A model generated the notes under the pieces. That model had not been told where the DNA came from. It was given only the letters and a program-made list of their open reading frames with translations, and did not search any database. Below are positions 1-11,585 of a stretch of DNA of 64,000 bases, piece after piece. The first letter of the stretch is position 1; every line of letters starts with the position of its first letter. The translations under genes and the position numbers were made by a program. Source of the DNA: Bemisia tabaci (lineage: Eukaryota; Arthropoda; Insecta; Hemiptera; Aleyrodidae); the NCBI RefSeq assembly GCF_918797505.1, contig NC_092798.1:1191501-1255500 (forward strand), written 5' to 3'.

Positions 1-307
1 AGATATCCGAGAAGAATAATTGTGTAGGCAGATTTAGCTACCTTGGAATGGAGATAAGTTTATTCGTCTGGGAGATGACAAATTATAGATGATGGTGCAT
101 GCGTTTTGTGGTTTTAATTGATTATTTTCCTTATATTTGGCAACGGACGATCTCTCCGATTTATGGCATTATCTTATTGCGAAATTTTGACGTAACTCAA
201 AGAAAGTTGAAAATTCAGATGATATTTTGAGGATGACGAAACGCACGAGCAGAGGTGACCCGGAATCTTTTTGTGCTTTTTCCTTGACGCCTACACTTAC
301 AAATCGT

Positions 308-556
308 ACTGTGCTAAATGAAAAACAGCGTACAAACATTCGGAAGTCGCCAAGTTTCCCATTAAAAAGCATGAATTTTTGAGTAAAGTTATGAATATTT
401 TTGTTTCGCAATTTTCACATACTTGAAATCAAATTGCGAATTTTGTTTGAGAGTTTCGACGAAAAGTTTCACAAGTTTCCCTGAAAATTCGTAATTTATC
501 AAAGAAAATATGGCAACGTCCAAAAGTTCTTACGGTGTTTCCTCTTAGCGAGGTGT
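308..556. mobile_element. Family A MITE, diverged copy
   Basis: Diverged member of the most abundant small inverted-repeat element here. The left end keeps the ACTGTGCTAAATG-type start and the AACATTCGGAAG block. The right end keeps GGCAACGTCC and the TTCCTCTTAGCGAGG end. The interior has the same A/T-rich GAATATTTTTCCCTG-like motifs as the better copies at 24.8 and 60.3 kb. It has no coding capacity. The flanking 1-307 holds nothing I recognise. Confidence 0.6.
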
Positions 557-2209
557 ATTGATACCACATCGAACTCGTTCCTTCTAACGAGGAAATAAAT
601 TAAATTGAATCGATAATCGAATGAAGTACTGTCAGAAGAATACAGATTGTATCGAAATGATAGAGAGATAATAATCATTTATATCGTAAATCGAAAATAA
701 CGCACTATCATTGAACGAAATTGATTGAGCAGGCGAAAGTATACCGAAAAATTAAATAATGGGGTACAAAAGCTATTTCTGTATCAATGACTCTTGTATC
801 GAGGAACAACAGCAACATTACTACAGATCTAAGAAGGCAAAATGGCAGGTATCCTTTCGGTCTGTGTTTTTTCTGTATTAAACATTGTTACTGTTGCTAA
901 CATTCGAACCTATCTCAAATTTTCCCTCTTCACATTGCAAAACTTCTTTAGGCATCACAGTTAAAAATGTTGGTACATATTTTCTAGGGGGGAAAAAAAA
1001 CTGAAGATAATAGAAAATTTTAAAACATTGCATCTCCGATGTGCGTTTTCGCATTTGACAGATATTAAAGAAAAATGAGGGTAAAACGACAAACGAACTT
1101 GGCATGATGTCGTTGGATCGGAAGCAATTTTCAAGCTGTCCCTTTATTTGGCCCTTGAAGAACAGTTGGCATTCGTGAGGCGGAAACCGTGTGTCATATC
1201 CGAAAAGAAGAGAAGCGAGGGAAAAAGCGAGAAGAAGAAGAAAGTCACATAAATATTTTGAAGAAAGAATATGTTAGCATTGTGAGGATGCGAGCTAGTG
1301 GCCGCATCGCCGCGCTACCAGCAAAGGATTGAAACGCCTAAACAATATCCTCGCAAGCAACAATGGCCCGGGTGACAGTATTACATTATTTATTTATCAC
1401 AATCTTCACGGACGATTCCTCGCCCAAAGAAAGTGGCTTGCAACACTCATCCATGAGTATATATCACTGTATTCCTCCTCCGTGAAAGATTTACGATGTC
1501 AAATGCTCTCCAAAACACTCCTATTTTCCTTCCGTTTGGAGATGAACTTGTGAACTTGGTTCATTCACAAGTCCTTTTCGATTCACCCTCCTCCAACCCT
1601 TCCTTTCTCATCCGAAGAGATAGTAATATTTCCTCGTCTTTTTCATTCATTTTTGAGAACCTAGAGGGCGTAGGTATGCTGAACGTCGAATTTGACTTAT
1701 GCGTGAGAAAACACGGTACCCTGCGATAAAAACAATTTTATACTTTACATACTTTCATTCATTCGCTTGGGGAATGGGTTTAAGTATTATTGCTGCGAAC
1801 AATGAGACGTTTAAAAGAAGATAAAAATATGTTTTTGATAGGGGTGCTCAAAAAAACTGGAAGGTGCAGGGACGAACAGACGAAGCCGGAAATAGGAAGT
1901 TCTTAAGGGTAGCATGAAACGAGAGAAACTCGTTGAGCATTGAAAATTTTCGTGAAATTTATAGGTATGTTTACTTATGGAAATTATGAGGAATTTGAAG
2001 TATTCTCTTAATGGGCTAGGTATACAACCAGCAGTACCTAATAAAAACCTTACAATGTGAAAGAAAACCTAATTTTTTTTTACATAATTGTAAATTTTCA
2101 TCTCTGTTTCTTTCGAATGGAACCGATAAGTGAACACAATCAAGCCTCAAAATAATCTCAAGAAATTTCCTTAGAATGCTCCAAAAAATTGCAACGTGAG
2201 TGGAGACTT
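557..2209. other. No recognisable feature
   Basis: A/T-rich sequence with short chance open frames only, such as two overlapping 74-77 codon frames around 1.33-1.73 kb without splice context or recognisable motifs. I see no inverted-repeat ends or repeat shared with the rest of the window. Confidence 0.5.
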
Positions 2210-2409
2210 CACCGAAAAAAAACTGAAGTTGAATCATCATTCTGGATGTAAAAAAAAGTGTACGATAACTTATAAAATGCTTAATTACCCGCTGCAGCAG
2301 TTAGTGTTACATCTAGGTAATTGCTGTAGCGGGTAATTCAGAATTTGTAAGTTCTCGCACACTTTTTTTACACCCAGAATGTTAAATCAACTTCACTTTT
2401 TTTTCGGTG
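2210..2409. mobile_element. CACCG-type MITE, about 200 bp
   Basis: Perfect outer ends CACCGAAAAAAAACTGAAGT and its complement, with pairing continuing through TTCTGG and the TAAAAAAAGTGT blocks. An inner pair around TTACCCGCT(G) adds a second palindromic layer. Flanking dinucleotides are TT on both sides, a possible 2-bp target duplication. The C-A-C-C-G-poly(A) end resembles the CACTG-poly(A) elements found further along. It is non-coding. Confidence 0.75.
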
Positions 2410-3699
2410 TTGCAACATCGCAATGAGAGGTGAGCTTGATTTGATTTTAGCCGTGGAGATCTTTCGTTCGCTTTTTCATCGACTTGTTGCCCAATCCCGG
2501 TTAATGGAATTTGAATTGGAGAGTTTAGACAGGTGACTCCTGACTCAGCGGCTAATAGCTAATCCTTTTGAAATCCTCCGATCAATGAACACACTCAATG
2601 TGATGATTCGATACCTCATCCACAACGCAGGTGGCGCCACAAACCACTATCAACACAAACAAAATTTGACTAAACATTTGATCAAATACGTTTATTATCG
2701 TCCATCAGAAGGGGCTAATGTTTCTGCTCCGTCATTGAAACAATTAAACTTTTCGTGATATTCACGGCTCATAGTATTCCCCGTAGTAGTTTTCCGTGTT
2801 ATTTTTTTACTCTCCCAGAATTTCTCCTGAACCAAAAAATGAACAATTTAGCATCATCACCATGTCGGTAGCTAAAGATTTGATTTTTCGATGGAATCAG
2901 TTAGGTAAGATGTTCAGAGCCGAAGCTACCCGGCAATGCAATAAGTTAGACTTGAAACACCTCTAACGTTTTGACATATCTGCATTTTTATTATTTTTGA
3001 GCATTGCAAGTCCGTGCTCGCATGACATAGAATTAATATCGTTCAATAGAATAAGGGCCGCATAGGTTTCTTTTTTCTCTTTTTTCGGTAATTTTAATTA
3101 AAATATCACCAGTAGTTTTTTCTCATCTAGAAACTACCTATAAAATTAAGAATTATTGTATTAAAGTACGAATAAAACAATCGTTAAAAAGTAATCAATG
3201 AACTAAACTCGGGAGGGGGGAAAAATTAGTTCGATATGAAATAGAGACAAAAGGCAAAATGATGGATAGTATGAGAGTGAACAGTCTAAAATAAAACAAA
3301 AGATTAAGTAGGGTTCTGTCGATAGTAAGACCGATTTTGAATCAACGGTCGAATTGATTCAATGACGTCGAAACTGGAGTCTGAAAACAATGGAATATAA
3401 GATGTAATGAAGGGGAAGGAATGATCACAAATTATGATCCTCATTTTGAAGAATATACATTTTAGATGTAAAAAATAACATATTATCTTAGTGATAGCGT
3501 GAGACGAGCGAATATAGAACAAAAGAATGCCACAAGGACATCAGTCAAAAATAAATGAAAGAATGAACATTCGTGGAATTCAGTGATGGAGTGATTTTTA
3601 TATAAAATTAAAGAAAAGAAAAGAAAAAAAAAAACCTGGGTGTGAGAATCAAATACAAGTAGACTAATGCATACAGAAAATTAAGGATTAGTCTATCTA
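2410..3699. other. No recognisable feature
   Basis: A/T-rich sequence with purine runs at about 3.6 kb. No repeat ends or plausible exons are seen. Confidence 0.5.
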
Positions 3700-3739
3700 T
3701 CTATATATTTAATATCCTAAGGCCTTTTTTGGCCTCCAA

Positions 3740-4267
3740 CAGTTTGTGCTAATTCGATCTCGGAAACTACTGGACCGATTTTCCTCGGATTTGTTTTAAA
3801 TGAAAGCTCTTACGCTGTAGACGTGCCAACATCCCTTAGTTTTTCGATTTGCGCGACCGACGTTGCAAAATTTACCTCGATTTGATAACGACATATTTGC
3901 ATTTTTGACGCTGGACAGTTTGTGCTAATTCGATCTCGGAAACTACTGGACCGATTTTCCTCGGATTTGTTTTAAATGAAAGCTCTTGCGCTGTGGACGT
4001 GCCAACATCCTTTGGTTTTTCGATTTGCGCGACCGACGTTGCAAAATTTACCTTGATTTGATAACGACATATTTGCATTTTTGACGCTGGACAGTTTGTG
4101 CTAATTCGATCTCGGAAACTACTGGACCGATTTTCCTCGGATTTGTTTTCAATTAAAGCTCTTAGGCTGTAGACGTGCCAACATCCCTTTGTTTTTCGAT
4201 TTGCGCGACCGACGTTGCAAAATTTACCTCGATTTGATAACGACATATTTGCGTTTTTGACGCTGGA
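3740..4267 (+). repeat. Three tandem units of 176 bp
   Basis: Units at 3740-3915, 3916-4091 and 4092-4267 each start CAGTTTGTGCTAATTCGATC and end near TTTTTGACGCTGGA. They differ at only a few positions, for example lysine-codon-like TTAAATGAAAG versus TCAATTAAAG and ACGCTGTAG versus GCGCTGTGG. The near-exact period and high identity indicate a fairly recent array expansion inside the surrounding element. The open minus-strand frame through the array is a consequence of the repeat (176 is not divisible by 3), not a gene. Confidence 0.9.
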
Positions 4268-4628
4268 CGAGTCATATGGTTGGGGGACCTCCCACCCTCT
4301 GATTTTCCGTTTCCCTCTCCACGTTAACCCATCCCTACCTGCTCACAACACGTGTCACCCTTCTACCCTAGCATGGGTCCTACGGCAGTTTCACTCATGT
4401 CGGGGGTCGGCTCATGTCTTCTTCCAAGAGAATTGGTGATTTATCTTCACCCTTTCGCACCGTTACATTTTCAAAATGTGTTCCAATTTTCTTTTCCAGG
4501 AGTGTTATTTATTTTTCAAGGTTGTTTCTTTTTCTAAAAGTAGGTAATTTTTAGTTTCCTATTCTTTATTTTTGAATTTATCATTTTGCCTCCAGGAAGT
4601 CCTCTAAGCACTGGTAGTAGCAAAATTT

Positions 4629-4694
4629 GGCTCGCTTCGCGAGCCAACAGTTACTCGCGGAGCGAGTAACTGGGGGTCCAGGGGGCTTGCCCCC
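4629..4694. other. Cluster of GC-rich hairpins
   Basis: Three consecutive perfect hairpins: 4629-4645 (7-bp stem, TTC loop; GAA on the other strand), 4649-4671 (10-bp stem, GGA loop) and 4681-4694 (GGGGGC/GCCCCC, 2-nt loop). They lie near the 3' end of the Helitron-like element. The compact GNA triloops match the style of the cluster at 35.86-36.01 kb. Confidence 0.8.
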
Positions 4695-5091
4695 GGCTAG
4701 CGGCGCAAGCGAGCGTAGCGAGCTGAAGCAGCTAGTACAACAATTACAAATCAATGTCAAATTGGTTTTTCTCTCGAGAAAAAAAAGAAGGCGTATACAC
4801 TGTACATACCGTCAAAATTGGCGTTTTCACGTGTATATGCACACCAACAAATTTGGTGCATCCTGCATCACCTCGGCGGTAGATGGTTGTATGCATGCGG
4901 TACGCGAGAGTGCACATACACACCCATAACATATTATCAACTATTTGGTGTTTAATACCAATGTTGTTCATTAATAGCACCAATAGGTGAGATAAATACA
5001 AATTATATCTCTAGGATGGGATAGAAAAGGAGGGTAATGGGGTGATTTTTATATTTTAAAAAAAGTAAACATTTCAAATTGAGTGAGGAGT

Positions 5092-5239
5092 AAAGCCCAA
5101 TTCACACGATTCAATTTTCCATCCAACTCTTCCTCCGACTTTATTGGATGGACATTTTTCCCATTTAAACTGCACAATAGAAATTTTCGTCCAATTTGAC
5201 AAAAGTTGGAAGCAAAGTAAACTGTGTCAATTGGGCTTA
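5092..5239. mobile_element. Small MITE, AGCCCAATT ends
   Basis: Left end AAGCCCAATTCACACGATTC pairs with the right end read in reverse (TAAGCCCAATTGACACAGTT). The pairing continues imperfectly inward through the TCCTCCGAC / GGAAGCAAAG region. A diverged second copy lies at about 55.73 kb. It is about 148 bp and non-coding. Confidence 0.65.
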
Positions 5240-5753
5240 GAGCGTCCAGAAGTGGAAAAAAAAATGGATGATGGCAAGAAAGTATAAAAACGGAAGAGGA
5301 ACTCATAAATTGATGAATCAATCGAAAGTGGTGATAACTTTGATGGAAATGACTTCAGCCAAGTAATAAGAGCGGATCGAAATTGGAAATACAAAAAATA
5401 TGAAGGGAGATTTGTCGGAATGAGCTAAATCTGATAGGAGATGAAGAGCAGAGCTGAGAAGATTTATGCGATAAGAGAGACGGGTATTCAAATTGCGGCT
5501 AGACGCTGAGCTGACACCGTCAAAAAGGGGAAATGTCACTTGATGGACAATTTCGAAGGAAAGTGAGGAGGTTTAAATTTGGGTCAATGATTATTCCGAT
5601 CGCTGCTTGAATTATCGCAATAAAAACCCACTAAAAAGTTGCCGATAAATCAATCGCGCGAGGCCCTAGGATTTTTCGTCTTTTCGGTGTCGGTCGACTC
5701 CCGATGCCTCCCGGTGCGCGCACCGTGGAGCTACTCCGAAAATTTACTCCAAA

Positions 5754-6009
5754 ACTGCCGTGTTAAGGAAAAACGTCTTATGAGCCATCAGACTTTGTCG
5801 AGTTTTCTTCAATAAAAACCGACTTAATTAGGAAAATTGTGAATATTTTCCCCCAAAAATTTTCTGACAATTTTGCACGCAATTTAATCTAAAATATCTA
5901 AAAATTTCAAGGAAAAATATGCATAAATGTCGTCGTAAATACATATTTTATCAAGGGAAATTTGGCAACTCTCGAATGCTCATACGGCGTTCTTCCTTAG
6001 TACGGCAGA
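5754..6009. mobile_element. Family A MITE
   Basis: Clear ends: ACTGCCGTGTTAAGGAAAAA on the left and TTCTTCCTTAGTACGGCAG on the right, with the family's ATGAGCC...CAG and GGCAACTCTCGAATGCTCAT inner blocks. AAAA flanks both ends, a possible 4-bp target duplication. Upstream 5240-5753 holds nothing recognised beyond a short CpG-rich patch at about 5.65-5.75 kb. Confidence 0.85.
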
Positions 6010-6060
6010 AAACGCCCTCCATTCACTTAACACCATTTCAATCCTGCCAATTTACGTTTT

Positions 6061-6099
<39 letters not shown>

Positions 6100-7030
6100 G
6101 AAAGAATGGAAATTGGTGTAATACTCAATATAAAATTAAGAATCCAAGAAACCAGTTGAGGCTTGCGCGAAAGATAAACAAGAAAAAACGCTGAGAAACG
6201 TGGCCCGAACTATGCGTCACAAGGGATTAAAATTCATCTGTAGAAAATGCCCACCAATTTGTTTAGTAAAAGTACAATTTGCAAGTGAAAATTTTTCAAC
6301 GTTGAAATGAAGTTGCCTTTTCCATCTGGAAACTGACGATTTTCCATCAATTACAATATCACTACGATTCTTCAATTCAAAATAACACAGATGGTATAGT
6401 GGTGAATGAATTTTGGACGTGGCCAATCATGTACTCATCGTGCTCTTTTAGTCATTCTCCTCAAGGATTGACTCGTGTATTTGCTTTAGCTGAAGTTCGT
6501 ATCAAACACATTGTGAAACTTTCGAGACTCTAGCAAACTGGGAGCCAGTGTTGTCGGACGTGGAACGGTGCGTCACAGTATAGCGAGTCAAGAAATTAGG
6601 AAAGAGACGACTTGACAACCTAGCTGTCGGATTAGGAATAGACCGGAGTCTCCGGGTAATAGTTCCGTCAAAAAGCAACGGCCCAGTGATGAATCCATAA
6701 ATTTGTCGTTCTCGTGAGCCTGCACTCCTGCCTCTTAGATTCAGACAGTAAGCCGCTTCAGATGACTGAATTAAATTTTAGATGGATTTCTCGCGTCAAG
6801 GCCCCAATGGAGACCGTCACTTTTCTTACCTCCTATGTTATCACTCAAGGTATTGTTTAGTTTTCAAATATTTACCTCGAATACGTTGGAAAACCATGTG
6901 AATTACCTCGACATGAACTCGGAGTCTATAATTTTTTTTGTGTGAGGAAAAAAGACTTATTTTTTTAAAGTATTTAAATGAGCGTAAAAATTAAGGAAAA
7001 ATATTGTATTATGACTAATTTCGCAGAACA
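6010..7030. other. Non-coding, with poly(A) run
   Basis: Contains an A-run of about 31 nt at 6067-6097. I found no SINE or LINE body upstream of it. The rest is unremarkable A/T-rich sequence without supported genes. Confidence 0.5.
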
Positions 7031-7038
7031 CTTACAGC

Positions 7039-7205
7039 CAGTGGCGCAGCGTGCTTTGAGATATATCGATTGATCTGTTATTTAAATGTATGGGAGAAGA
7101 TCGATAGAGAGGATGTTCGCAACGAACACCTTAAAAGTCGACTCTTTACCATGACTTCAAATGAGGAAATATCGATAATCGATCATCTATGCCTGCACGC
7201 CACTG
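7039..7205. mobile_element. Family D hAT-type MITE, 8-bp TSD
   Basis: A 167-bp element beginning CAGTGGCGCAGCGTGCTTTG and ending GCACGCCACTG. It is flanked on both sides by the perfect 8-bp duplication CTTACAGC (7031-7038 and 7206-7213). The CAGTG ends and 8-bp duplication fit the hAT superfamily. The interior carries ATCGAT motifs shared with copies at 11.6, 26.7 and 58.8 kb. Confidence 0.88.
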
Positions 7206-7213
7206 CTTACAGC

Positions 7214-7512
7214 GGGCTGATCGTCCAGACTGATGGACAAAGCTTTATACAAAGGAGACCAAAGGAGAATGGAGCAATCTTATTGGTGAAAGCGGGTGGT
7301 TGCAATGGGCAAAGCAGGCATATAATAGGTATACATATAGACTAACTAACGGCAACCCACGAGTTTCTGTCTCAGAGAGTTTCTGTCGTAAATCCATCAT
7401 TTTCCCCCTAAGTTTGTATAAAAACCACCCGTTTCAACCATAATAGGATCGCTTCATTTTCCCTCGGTCTTCTTAGTCTTCCGCTTTGTCTATCAATTTA
7501 AAAATTCAGCCC
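7214..7512. mobile_element. Foldback element, GGGCTGA ends
   Basis: Long imperfect palindrome. The left side GGGCTGATCG...GACAAAGC pairs with the right GCTTTGTCTATC...TCAGCCC, and inner blocks (TGAAAGCGGGTGGTT with AACCACCCGTTTCA, AGGAGA with TCTTCT) also pair. A longer diverged relative occupies about 62.70-63.29 kb. It is non-coding. Confidence 0.65.
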
Positions 7513-7722
7513 GCCATTAATTTTTGAGAAATAAAAAATAAAAAGAATATAGGTAGCAGTTAAAGAAGAGAAAAGCCCCATCTTTGAAAAACGTGAAGAA
7601 ACATCTTTCAGATTTGATTCATAATTTTTTACAGGATTTTACATCAGAGACATATTATTGCGATTGCTCATTTTGTTTCTTTGGGATATATGCTTCATCA
7701 TTGAAAGCTCTATTTTGAACTA

Positions 7723-8786
7723 CACTGAAAAAAAAGTAGTTAGCGTTGAGAACTAATTTGGTAAGTTCTCGCCAAGTAGAATCAAAATTAGGCTTCAGAA
7801 CTAATTTATTGTACTGAAGCACCAATCAATTCGCTTCATACGCTGACTTCACTTTACTAGAGCGCGAACCAGAATTGGAAAACAGCACTAGCTGTAAAAT
7901 TAGCGCTGTGGTAAGACAAATTCACCTTCGGGTCAAACTAATTCGCCCTCAACACTAACTGCCACATTGTCCGTTACATTTATTTAGTTTCGAAAAAGTG
8001 GCGTCGGTACAACAGCCTCAATCGCGTCAGCTCGTGAAAATCAATTAAAATGTGAAATTTCGGGCTCGTTTGACAATGTAAATACTCCCGGTATGATTTA
8101 TAGTGTCCTCTCTTTCTTGAAAACGTTCGAAAGCAACATAAATAAACCTGTTAAGGTTAGAAATCGTCTGTTCGATTCAAAACGTAAACAAGCATGATAT
8201 TCGTTGGAGTCGTCAATCTTCTGTATTAAATTGCGATTAAAGCGTTCCGCGTTCAGTTTATATTTTACGAAAACCTGTGAACTTACTGCTTACTTCTATA
8301 GTTCGTGTTCTCCCGTAATTTCAAAAGGCCAGGTTGGCCTAGTGGTTAGCGCGTCTGACTCTAGGTCAATAGGTCCCGGGTTCGAATCCCGGTGGTGGCG
8401 ACAAATTTTCATGGAACTGACGAGTGGATCTGTAAGCAGAATTCGCTCGGCCTTAATCCGTGAAAATTTGTAAGCCCGAGCATGGATGTCTACCAAATTC
8501 CCTGATGTCTTCGGACAGTAAATAGTGCCTATAGATGGCTGTAGATTCCTAAAGGAATAGAAGCCACTAAACTCTCAATAAAAAAAAAAAAAAAAAAAAA
8601 AAAAAGTTTTGAGGTTAGGTTGACCCAACCCTACCGAATGCGAATTAGAGTAGCGGAATTAGTTTCCAGCACTAATAGTGGTTAGTGTACAGAAACCAAA
8701 AATCATGTGTGTCCAAATCACACAATTTGAGTTAGTGTATAGAAACAATTTTTAGTCATCTGACGCTAACTCATTTTTTTTCAGTG
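7723..8786. mobile_element. CACTG-type MITE interrupted by a SINE
   Basis: Ends CACTGAAAAAAAAGTAGTTA and (reverse read) CACTGAAAAAAAATGAGTTA, flanked by TA on both sides. The ACGCTAACT-type subterminal repeats recur on both arms. The element was about 786 bp before a 278-bp tRNA-derived SINE inserted at 8328-8605. Confidence 0.75.
8328..8605 (+). mobile_element. tRNA-derived SINE with poly(A) tail
   Basis: Head resembles a tRNA gene. An A-box-like TGGCCTAGTGG lies at 8335-8345 and a perfect B box (GGTTCGAATCC) sits inside 8378-8390, giving an internal RNA polymerase III promoter. The anticodon stem is degenerate, so I call a SINE rather than a tRNA gene and cannot name the parent tRNA. A tRNA-unrelated body of about 180 bp follows, then AATAAA and about 25 A. 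The body matches the minus-strand copy at 45945-46224. Confidence 0.85.
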
Positions 8787-9352
8787 TAGTAGTACCTCAA
8801 TTTTCCTTTGACGGAGAACTAAAACTTTCACAGTGCCCAAACATATAGCCACGATTCATGGCGAATTTGATGGTTTGTTTTCTTAGTCCATCGTTGAAGT
8901 CTCAGGGACTATAGGGTTTCATCCTACGCATTGGGTGCTGAGCTGTATGGTATGGCTTTAAAACCACAGATTCATTTTCATCATTTGTATTGCAACCTCA
9001 TAGATGAAAAATCTGCGGTGATTGCACTATCAACGATGTATAAATACGGCAAAAGTAGACAGTTTATGTATAAAACGCGGAAACCGAGGACTCTGTGAAA
9101 ACAAAAAATTGAATAGAAGTGACAGTGTTTGTTTGTTTTGAAAGTGATAGTGCAAATATACTCTTTTACAAGCGAGCTAAAATGCAGTCATCTCCTCTGT
9201 ATAAACTGTCATTGATGAATAGAAAAAAATAAAAGAATGAAACAAACATCATATAAACAAATTTAGTGCATGATGAGATTTACCTGCGTTAATAGTAGGT
9301 GTGATAGCGTCTAAGAATGTCAAATACCGACTTCGGAGGATCAAAAGTAATT

Positions 9353-9397
<45 letters not shown>

Positions 9398-9896
9398 TAA
9401 AGCTCTTTGACTTTTTTGTCCAGCCGTTTGATAGCTCATTTGTTTTGTTTGACTGCAAATATGGGAAATTCAGCTTTAAATGTAGTTAATTCGCTCTCTA
9501 ATTAGGGCAATCTTTTGGAGGAAAAAACTCAATTGGAATGAAGACTTTCATGTTGCAGATTGACTGAAAGTTGTGAAAATGTCAGACCATGCATGACCAA
9601 GTTGGATAAAAGTCATAAATTCTGCTGAAATTGAGCAGCAGTGGCGCTGAGACAACATTTAAAAATCAACTGTAAAAGTGCATCCCCCTTTTAACAAGAG
9701 CCGATCAAATAATGAGTGCAGTGAAAGAACTTGCATAAAGGAGGTGTTTACATGCACACACCCCTGTTTGTTCGCAAGCACCCTCCACAACCCTGACTGC
9801 ATTTTAGGCTCTGTCAAAGTTGCAAGCAATGCAAATTAAGTTAATTTATTTTTCGGTGATTCGTTTGACTGCAGTTTGTAGACTGCCGAGTCATTT
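8787..9896. other. Non-coding with A-homopolymer
   Basis: Holds an A-run of about 38 nt at 9355-9392. The lysine- or phenylalanine-rich frames across it are homopolymer artefacts. No other feature is supported. Confidence 0.5.
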
Positions 9897-9972
9897 GGAC
9901 GTATTTATGCTAAAAGGAACCATGTGCATAGGTTTTACGTGCGACATAGTTCCTTTTAGCATAAATACGTCC
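9897..9972. mobile_element. Family C mini-MITE, 4-bp TSD
   Basis: Only 76 bp, almost entirely palindromic: GGACGTATTTATGCTAAAAG on the left and its complement on the right around a short ACGTG-containing centre. It is flanked by ATTT on both sides (9893-9896 and 9973-9976). This is the shortest copy of the family. Confidence 0.8.
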
Positions 9973-10360
9973 ATTTGGATTAAAACGGAGGCCAAGAAGG
10001 ATGGAATACGCACAAAAGCTTCAGAGCAGAGTTGGATTACATGCAGAAGCCTTTGACTATCAAGTGTATATATAATTAATTGTTCACCTTTTAAAAAGTT
10101 GCAGATACCCAACATGCAATCCTTTGCTTAATTTGTCATAGCGTATGAAGTTTCTACAATTTCGTACCTAGATTTCTCACATTTTGATGAGTTGCAGATG
10201 CTCAATTTAGATCAAATTGATGTAAACAGATTGTAGAAAGGTTTTACTTTTCTTTTCTCAATTTTTTTTCGCGATTTTGTATCTTCGTAGGATACTGCAA
10301 TCGAGCAGAATTTTGGGTTAAGGAGTAATCCCCATCTATGTTAGGTTTCCATTTCTTGAG

Positions 10361-10473
10361 AATCAAACAGAACTATGTGCATTAAGAAGTGAGCTCTGTT
10401 ATATGCACAAATTTTGATGGATCTTAGGGCTCATGTCTCAGTGCACATAGTTCCGTTTGACAGAAATACGTCC
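10361..10473. mobile_element. Family C MITE, left end damaged
   Basis: The right end ACATAGTTCCGTTTGACAGA...CGTCC is intact. The left end retains only CAAACAGAACTATGTGCATT. Internal GAGCTCTG/AGGGCTCATG blocks match the copies at 21.3 and 23.3 kb. Confidence 0.7.
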
Positions 10474-11336
10474 AATTTCGGCCACGAGAAACGTCAGCGG
10501 TAAAAATCGGAATCGAAAACGAACCGGCGACTCGGTCTAAAAAAGCACAGAGAATGCAGACTCGTGAATGACTGGTGACAATAGTAAAGGTGTTACTCTG
10601 GGGCATGTGCCACTACTGGTCGCCAAACAAAGATCCCGCACAAAAGGTGTCAATAGGATCTGGGTGGAAACCTCGAAAGCTATTAATCGCGGGAAGATGG
10701 GCAAAGCGCTCCGCTTCTAAGTGGTGGGCGGGGGTTGGGGGTGCTTGGTGGCAATAAACAACCCTGGATCGGGGGCTAGTTAAAATAAAGGCAAAACAGG
10801 GAAACCACGAGGGCCAAAGAGGCGCGCGATTCGAATTAGTCGCCTACCTGGCATGGGGGCGCGACTACACTCTGCGAAGAGCCCTGTCTTCCATACAATT
10901 CAATGCTTTCCCGGGATCATTTCAATGTGCAGTTACGCCCTTATGTCAGCTGAGCCACGAATTAGTCGCAAGTCTCCCGAGAGGTGTGAATAGGGCCCGG
11001 AAGAATGGGGGATGCGGTCACTTGGGGGTGACGCGAGACTCGAGACTCGAGACTCGAGGAAAGGTGAAATATTGAGCCAATGACGCAAAAGGGCCGGCCG
11101 TTTTAGTATATTAAAAGGATATCGTATACAAATTAAACCAGGAGGCACGAGTGTCAATCGGGCGCGGTAGGTGATAGAGCGCTGCCGCCAGATTTTACAT
11201 AAAAAACGATATTATGTAAAAAAAAAAATGCATGACACGGCATGCCTACCATCAACATGATACCTGATTTCTTGTTTTTGAAAAAATTGAGGAATCAATT
11301 ACTATATCTAAAATTATTCTCAAGTTATATTCTGTG
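10474..11336. other. Mixed-GC non-coding stretch
   Basis: Several GC-rich patches (10.6-10.9 and 11.0-11.1 kb) and a local ACTCGAG triplication at about 11036-11055. Short open frames on both strands show no recognisable motif. Confidence 0.4.
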
Positions 11337-11498
11337 AAGAATTCACTACTAAAATCCTATTTTTAAGCATAAAAAAGAGAGTTTGAACTCTTTTTCCGCC
11401 ATGTGGCTTCATGAGACTTTGAAACTTTATGTGCGTATACCTTGAACTTGCAAAAACCACACACATGCGCTCTATATCCTCTAAACCCTTCAGTTGAA
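11337..11498 (-). repeat. Family E dispersed repeat
   Basis: Read on the minus strand it matches the copies at 14602-14765 (+) and 36526-36733 (-). The shared order is a GGGTTTAGAGG-like block, a GCAGTTTTTGCAAGTTC-like block, TTTCAAAGTCTC, a GCCACATGGCGG-like block, then AAAGAGTTCAAACTC and TAAAAATAGGATTTTAGT. No terminal repeats are identified, so the class is unknown. Confidence 0.6.
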
Positions 11499-11585
11499 CG
11501 ACACAGAACAGTCCATACGGCCAATTTAAAATACTACATTTCGGTCTTTATAACCGAGCTTTTTCCTTATACATCTATATCTGTC

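Larger units (their letters stand above)
3700..4735 (+). mobile_element. Helitron-like non-autonomous element (candidate)
   Basis: Starts TCTATATATTTAATATCC directly after an A and ends in CTAG directly before a T, matching the A|T insertion rule and the TC...CTRR ends of Helitrons. The last 110 bp hold several strong hairpins, as expected near a Helitron 3' end, although they do not sit exactly 10-15 bp from CTAG. The 5' half carries three 176-bp tandem units. No Rep/helicase coding is present. The repeated TCTA run at the start leaves the 5' boundary ambiguous (3696 or 3700). Confidence 0.4.

Noticed and set aside
3872..4246. 124-codon minus-strand frame with internal repeat
   Set aside because: Entirely within the 176-bp tandem array. 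The repetition explains the opening.
8330..8402. Functional tRNA gene
   Set aside because: Good A and B boxes but a degenerate anticodon stem, an attached body and a poly(A) tail, and a second copy with a target duplication. It is a SINE.
9355..9392. Poly(A) as the tail of a retrogene
   Set aside because: No open frame, spliced-gene remnant or SINE/LINE body could be recognised immediately upstream. Also rejected for the homopolymers at 6.07, 13.33, 14.39 and 59.15 kb.
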